In this document: piece by piece, positions 5,425 through 7,913 of the stretch
How positions within the stretch are numbered: the first letter of the stretch is position 1
Layout of the letters: the number at the start of each line of letters is the position of its first letter
Source of the DNA: an uncultured Candidatus Melainabacteria bacterium
Lineage (GTDB): Bacteria; Cyanobacteriota; Vampirovibrionia; Gastranaerophilales; Gastranaerophilaceae
Assembly (NCBI GenBank): GCA_934754735.1
Contig: CAKVJE010000083.1
Span: 1-7,913, forward strand
DNA length: 7,913 nt
Direction of reading: 5' to 3'
Translations under genes and position numbers: made by a program
The notes under the pieces: model-generated
Database searches by the model: none
What the model was told of the DNA's origin: nothing
What the model saw: only the letters and a program-made list of their open reading frames with translations

Positions 5425-6969
5425 CTTTTCAGCTAATTCGCTATCCATTCTCAAGAAAACAGGTTTGATGTTTTCTTTATCAATTAAATGTCCTGCTTTT
5501 AGGCTGTTGCAAGTGATATCATCCAATTTAACGCCTAAATCGTAAGACAATTGTTCAGCCATAGCTTTTGCAATATTTGGACAGTATGGATAAATTAATG
5601 ACGCAATAACAGTCATAACTTGTAATACGTTAGTTAAAACAACACCGCATTTTTCCATATTACCTTCTTTAGCCAAAGTCCAAGGTGCATTGTCTGTAAC
5701 ATATTTATTTGTAACGTCAACTAATTCAATAATTTTTTGAGCAGCTTCCTGAACTTCGAAATAATCGAAGTGATGTTTTACTTCTTTAACAGTTTCTAAA
5801 GCTTTTTCCGCTAATTCGTTTTTACCCAAAAATTCAGGCTTAATATCACCTTCAAAATACTTAACAAGCATTGAAAGAGTTCTATTCAATAAGTTACCCA
5901 TTGAATTTGCAAGGTGAGCGTTAACTTTTTCCTTGAAATCCAAGTCAGAATAATTACCATCTTTTCCGCAAGGTGCAGCAGACGCCATATAATATCTGAA
6001 TGGGTCCGGAATATCAAGATTGAAAGCTTCTAAAACGCTTGTTGGAGAAATTACGTTACCTAAAGATTTTGACATTTTTGTTTGGTCTATAGTAATCCAG
6101 CCATGTGCCAAAATGTGTTTAGGAAGTGGCAAATCTAAAGCCATAAGAATTGCTAACCAGTAAATGCTGTGAAATTTCAAGATATCTTTTCCGATAACTT
6201 GAACATCAGCAGGCCAAAGCTTTTCAAATTTTTCGTCGCTTCCATCAGGGTCATAACCAATTGCTGTAATATAGTTTGAAAGCGCGTCAATCCAAACATA
6301 AATAACTTGTGAAGGGTCATCTAAAACAGGAATACCCCAGCTTACATTTGTATTTACACGAGATACCGAAATGTCTTCAATATTTTCTAACTGATTCAAA
6401 ACTTCATTTGCGCGGAATGAAGGAATTATAAAATCAGGATTTGATTTAATGTGCTTGATAATTGCATCTTTGTATTTTGTTAATTTAAAGAAATAGTTTT
6501 CTTCTTCAACAACTTCAGGTTTCTTTTGGTGATCAGGACAAAGTCCATCTTCTGTTAAATCTTTTTCGCTCAAAAATGCTTCACAACCTGAACAATAAAG
6601 ACCAGTATAAGAATGTTTATAAATATCACCTTTATCTAAAAGTTTTTTGAAAATCTTTTGAACAACTTTTTCATGTTGTTCATCAGTTGTTCTTATAAAC
6701 TGAGAATAATCAACATCAAGAGCTTTCCAAGCTTCTTGAAATTTTTGTGCATTCATATCGCAAAATTCTTTTGGTGAAACACCCTTTTCCGCTGATGTTT
6801 TTTGAATTTTAATACCGTGTTCATCAGTTCCTGTTAAGAAATAGGTATCTTCACATCTTTGAGTATAATGTCTGTAAATAACATCTGTAAGAATTTTTTC
6901 ATAAGCGTGTCCAATGTGTGGAGCACCGTTTACGTAGTCAATTGCAGTCGTTGTATAAAATTTTGCCAT
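5416..6969 (-). CDS. metG: Methionyl-tRNA synthetase
   Basis: This 517-residue class Ia aminoacyl-tRNA synthetase charges tRNA-Met with methionine in the cytoplasm. The ATP-binding signatures are intact: HIGH at 18-21 and KMSKS at 298-302. The inserted connective-peptide domain (about 115-230) has a single zinc-knuckle set, Cys126, Cys129, Cys144 and His147. The methionine-pocket region ISVSR (200-204) and YVWIDAL (224-230) are also present. The anticodon-binding helical domain occupies about 345-480, including W at the NAPW position. The protein ends without the C-terminal EMAP/tRNA-binding dimerisation domain found in E. coli and B. subtilis MetRS. It is therefore a short, probably monomeric form, as in cyanobacteria. 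An AAGAGGA site lies eight bases before the ATG. It is transcribed alone from an extended -10 promoter just upstream and converges on the exported-protein gene with a two-base gap. Confidence 0.98.
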   Translation of the reverse strand: MAKFYTTTAIDYVNGAPHIGHAYEKILTDVIYRHYTQRCEDTYFLTGTDEHGIKIQKTSAEKGVSPKEFCDMNAQKFQEAWKALDVDYSQFIRTTDEQHEKVVQKIFKKLLDKGDIYKHSYTGLYCSGCEAFLSEKDLTEDGLCPDHQKKPEVVEEENYFFKLTKYKDAIIKHIKSNPDFIIPSFRANEVLNQLENIEDISVSRVNTNVSWGIPVLDDPSQVIYVWIDALSNYITAIGYDPDGSDEKFEKLWPADVQVIGKDILKFHSIYWLAILMALDLPLPKHILAHGWITIDQTKMSKSLGNVISPTSVLEAFNLDIPDPFRYYMASAAPCGKDGNYSDLDFKEKVNAHLANSMGNLLNRTLSMLVKYFEGDIKPEFLGKNELAEKALETVKEVKHHFDYFEVQEAAQKIIELVDVTNKYVTDNAPWTLAKEGNMEKCGVVLTNVLQVMTVIASLIYPYCPNIAKAMAEQLSYDLGVKLDDITCNSLKAGHLIDKENIKPVFLRMDSELAEKKK

Positions 6970-7002
6970 ATCTTAAATCCTCTTTTTTATTCAATTAAGT
7001 CG

Positions 7003-7030
7003 ATTATAGCACATAAAGTTTCTGGTGCAA
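7003..7030 (-). promoter_or_regulatory. Promoter of metG
   Basis: On the minus strand a consensus TATAAT (7003-7008) is preceded by TGC (7009-7011), a full extended -10. A -35-like TTGCAC (7025-7030) lies 16 bases further upstream. The leader would be about 27 bases and carries AAGAGGA before the metG ATG. The -35 overlaps the end of the T-tract of the preceding terminator, so the two transcription units are packed end to end. No T-box leader or other tRNA-sensing structure fits in this short leader. Confidence 0.7.
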
Positions 7031-7034
7031 AAAA

Positions 7035-7068
7035 ATAAAAATACGCTCAGCATTGAACGTATTTTTAT
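7035..7068 (-). terminator. Intrinsic terminator of the DUF948-ytxH unit
   Basis: ATAAAAATACG (7035-7045) pairs perfectly with CGTATTTTTAT (7058-7068). The top of the hairpin adds TCA (7047-7049) with TGA (7054-7056) after one mismatch, leaving a GCAT loop. On the minus strand the stem is followed by six T residues (7034-7029). It lies about 45 bases beyond the ytxH stop and just upstream of the metG promoter. Confidence 0.8.
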
Positions 7069-7112
7069 CAAAACGTAGTGTGCAATTTTGCACTAAGATT
7101 AAGTTAATCCAA

Positions 7113-7382
7113 TTAACCTTCTAATTCACCTTTTTGTTTATTCAAAAGGTCTTGAAGCTTATTCATGATTTCTTCGCTTTTTTCTTGAGCGTCTGTAATC
7201 AAGTTATCAGCTTTTCTTTGGATGTCTTTTACGGTTTCATCTGTTTTCTTAGCCATATCAGAAGCCATATCACCAAGCATTTCTCTTGTTTCAGCGCCTG
7301 ATTTTGGAGCTAACAAAATACCTGCAACAGCACCGATTGCTGCACCTACAGCGAAACCTGCTAAAAATTTTTGTACTGACAT
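7113..7382 (-). CDS. ytxH: YtxH-domain small membrane-anchored protein
   Basis: The 89 residues match the YtxH (gas vesicle-like, PF12732) family. A glycine/alanine-rich N-terminal membrane segment (about 6-24, with G9, G13, G17 and G21 spaced every four residues) leads into the hallmark LLAPKSGAETR (23-33). A long charged amphipathic helix, probably coiled coil, runs to the end (35-88). In Bacillus subtilis the homologue belongs to a general-stress operon beside YtxG, but the molecular role is not established. The protein is probably anchored in the inner membrane with its helix in the cytoplasm. AAGGAGA, eight bases before the ATG, supports the start. It follows the DUF948 gene by 62 bases on the same strand and is followed by an intrinsic terminator, so the pair forms an operon. 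The family call is strong; the function is unknown. Confidence 0.92.
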   Translation of the reverse strand: MSVQKFLAGFAVGAAIGAVAGILLAPKSGAETREMLGDMASDMAKKTDETVKDIQRKADNLITDAQEKSEEIMNKLQDLLNKQKGELEG

Positions 7383-7444
7383 AATTATTTTCTCCTTCTT
7401 TTGTAGTTTAATCTGTCTTATAAATTTTTATATTGCCAAGTTGT

Positions 7445-7813
7445 TTATTTCTTTTTACTAAAAATCTTGAAAGCAGAACACAGACCGCCAAAGAAGCCTT
7501 TTGAAACAGTTCCTGTAATACTTGTAAGTTTGCTCAAAAGATTTAATGGTGAATTTTTAATTGCGTCTTTAATTTTATTAACGCTTTCGTCTGCTTTAAT
7601 AATAATTCCACTTACAATTTCAACTGATTTGTTGATATTTTGCAATGTTGGAATAAGTTCAGTTTTAATAACTGTAGCTGTTTCATCAATATTTTTAGTA
7701 AGTTTTGATAAATCGAATAAAACTTTAACAAGCATAACGCCAACAAGTATTACAATCGCACCGGTTGCGTATGCTAAAAAAGTTAAACTTTGATATAAAT
7801 GTGTTGTTTCCAT
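7445..7813 (-). CDS. DUF948 (YtxG-like) membrane protein
   Basis: This 122-residue protein has one N-terminal transmembrane helix (about 11-33). A DUF948-type heptad helix follows (about 34-85), with the ELIPTLQNINKSVE pattern (52-65) typical of that family. A less conserved tail contains FFGG (107-110) and ends in a lysine-rich stretch. It is presumably anchored in the inner membrane with a cytoplasmic coiled coil. The gene order DUF948 then ytxH copies ytxG-ytxH of Bacillus subtilis, which supports the family call; a third gene, ytxJ, is absent. A purine-rich AGGAGAAGG precedes the ATG. Its promoter is not obvious: no -10 is seen in the 44 bases between the start and the tandem array at the window edge, so transcription may begin inside or beyond the array. 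Function is unknown beyond family-level association with stress. Confidence 0.8.
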   Translation of the reverse strand: METTHLYQSLTFLAYATGAIVILVGVMLVKVLFDLSKLTKNIDETATVIKTELIPTLQNINKSVEIVSGIIIKADESVNKIKDAIKNSPLNLLSKLTSITGTVSKGFFGGLCSAFKIFSKKK

Positions 7814-7857
7814 GAAAGTACCTTCTCCTCTGAAGTCATTTTTTATTTAGGTCAATA

Positions 7858-7913
7858 AGTGAATGGGTGAATGGGTGAATGAGTGAATGAGTGAATGAGT
7901 GAATGAGTGAATG
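7858..7913. repeat. Octanucleotide tandem array, seven perfect 8-bp units
   Basis: Seven head-to-tail units run without a gap to the last base: AGTGAATG, GGTGAATG twice, then AGTGAATG four times. Only the first base of the unit varies. The array ends at the window edge, so the real copy number may be higher. It lies 44 bases upstream of the DUF948 start. On the plus strand it contains frequent TGA stops. On the minus strand all three frames are open through it and encode a repeating octapeptide (H-S-L-I-H-S-F-T), each frame stopping within 30 bases after the array. Confidence 0.95.

Noticed and set aside
7080..7093. Palindrome GTGCAATTTTGCAC as an operator
   Set aside because: It lies between the ytxH stop and its terminator, away from any promoter. 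A 6-bp hairpin in AT-rich DNA is easily explained by chance or as an accessory to termination.
7858..7913. CRISPR array
   Set aside because: The units are 8 bp and contiguous, with no spacers and no cas genes; this is a simple tandem repeat.

Overview
The window is AT-rich (by eye about one third G+C) and densely coded, with nine well-supported protein genes, short intergenic gaps and no RNA gene. The standard genetic code fits, but all nine stops are TAA (7) or TAG (2). Gene content is that of an ordinary bacterial chromosome. The low G+C, the short methionyl-tRNA synthetase without a C-terminal tRNA-binding domain and the YtxG/YtxH-like pair would suit a gut Gastranaerophilales (Melainabacteria) genome. 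That placement is an inference and could be wrong; no 16S or other definitive marker is present.

Layout. From the left, a minus-strand pair encodes a CLC-type chloride/proton antiporter with two CBS domains and, 22 bases downstream, a GtrA-family membrane protein. A 269-base divergent gap follows. It carries a palindromic element resembling the dispersed repeats that read GGATTGCTTCG...CGCAATGACG in many bacteria. To its right, on the plus strand, lie an unrecognised 431-residue cysteine-free protein and a small heat-shock protein (Hsp20). A perfect 16-bp terminator stem closes Hsp20 and also the facing minus-strand ACT-domain gene. The ACT gene diverges from a secreted 210-residue protein of unknown function. 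That gene ends two bases from the end of metG, which faces it. Upstream of metG are a good extended -10 promoter and the terminator of the next minus-strand unit, a DUF948 (YtxG-like) gene followed by ytxH. The right edge is a perfect array of seven 8-bp units, AGTGAATG or GGTGAATG, running to the last base.

The genes are mostly unconnected housekeeping and stress functions: ion/proton exchange, protein folding, translation and envelope-associated small proteins. Five of the putative promoters have an extended -10 (TGnTAnnnT) and weak -35 boxes. I find no defence system, prophage, CRISPR, transposase or obvious novel multi-gene system. The least explained items are the 431-residue protein, the palindromic element at 2245-2320 and the octanucleotide array at the right edge.
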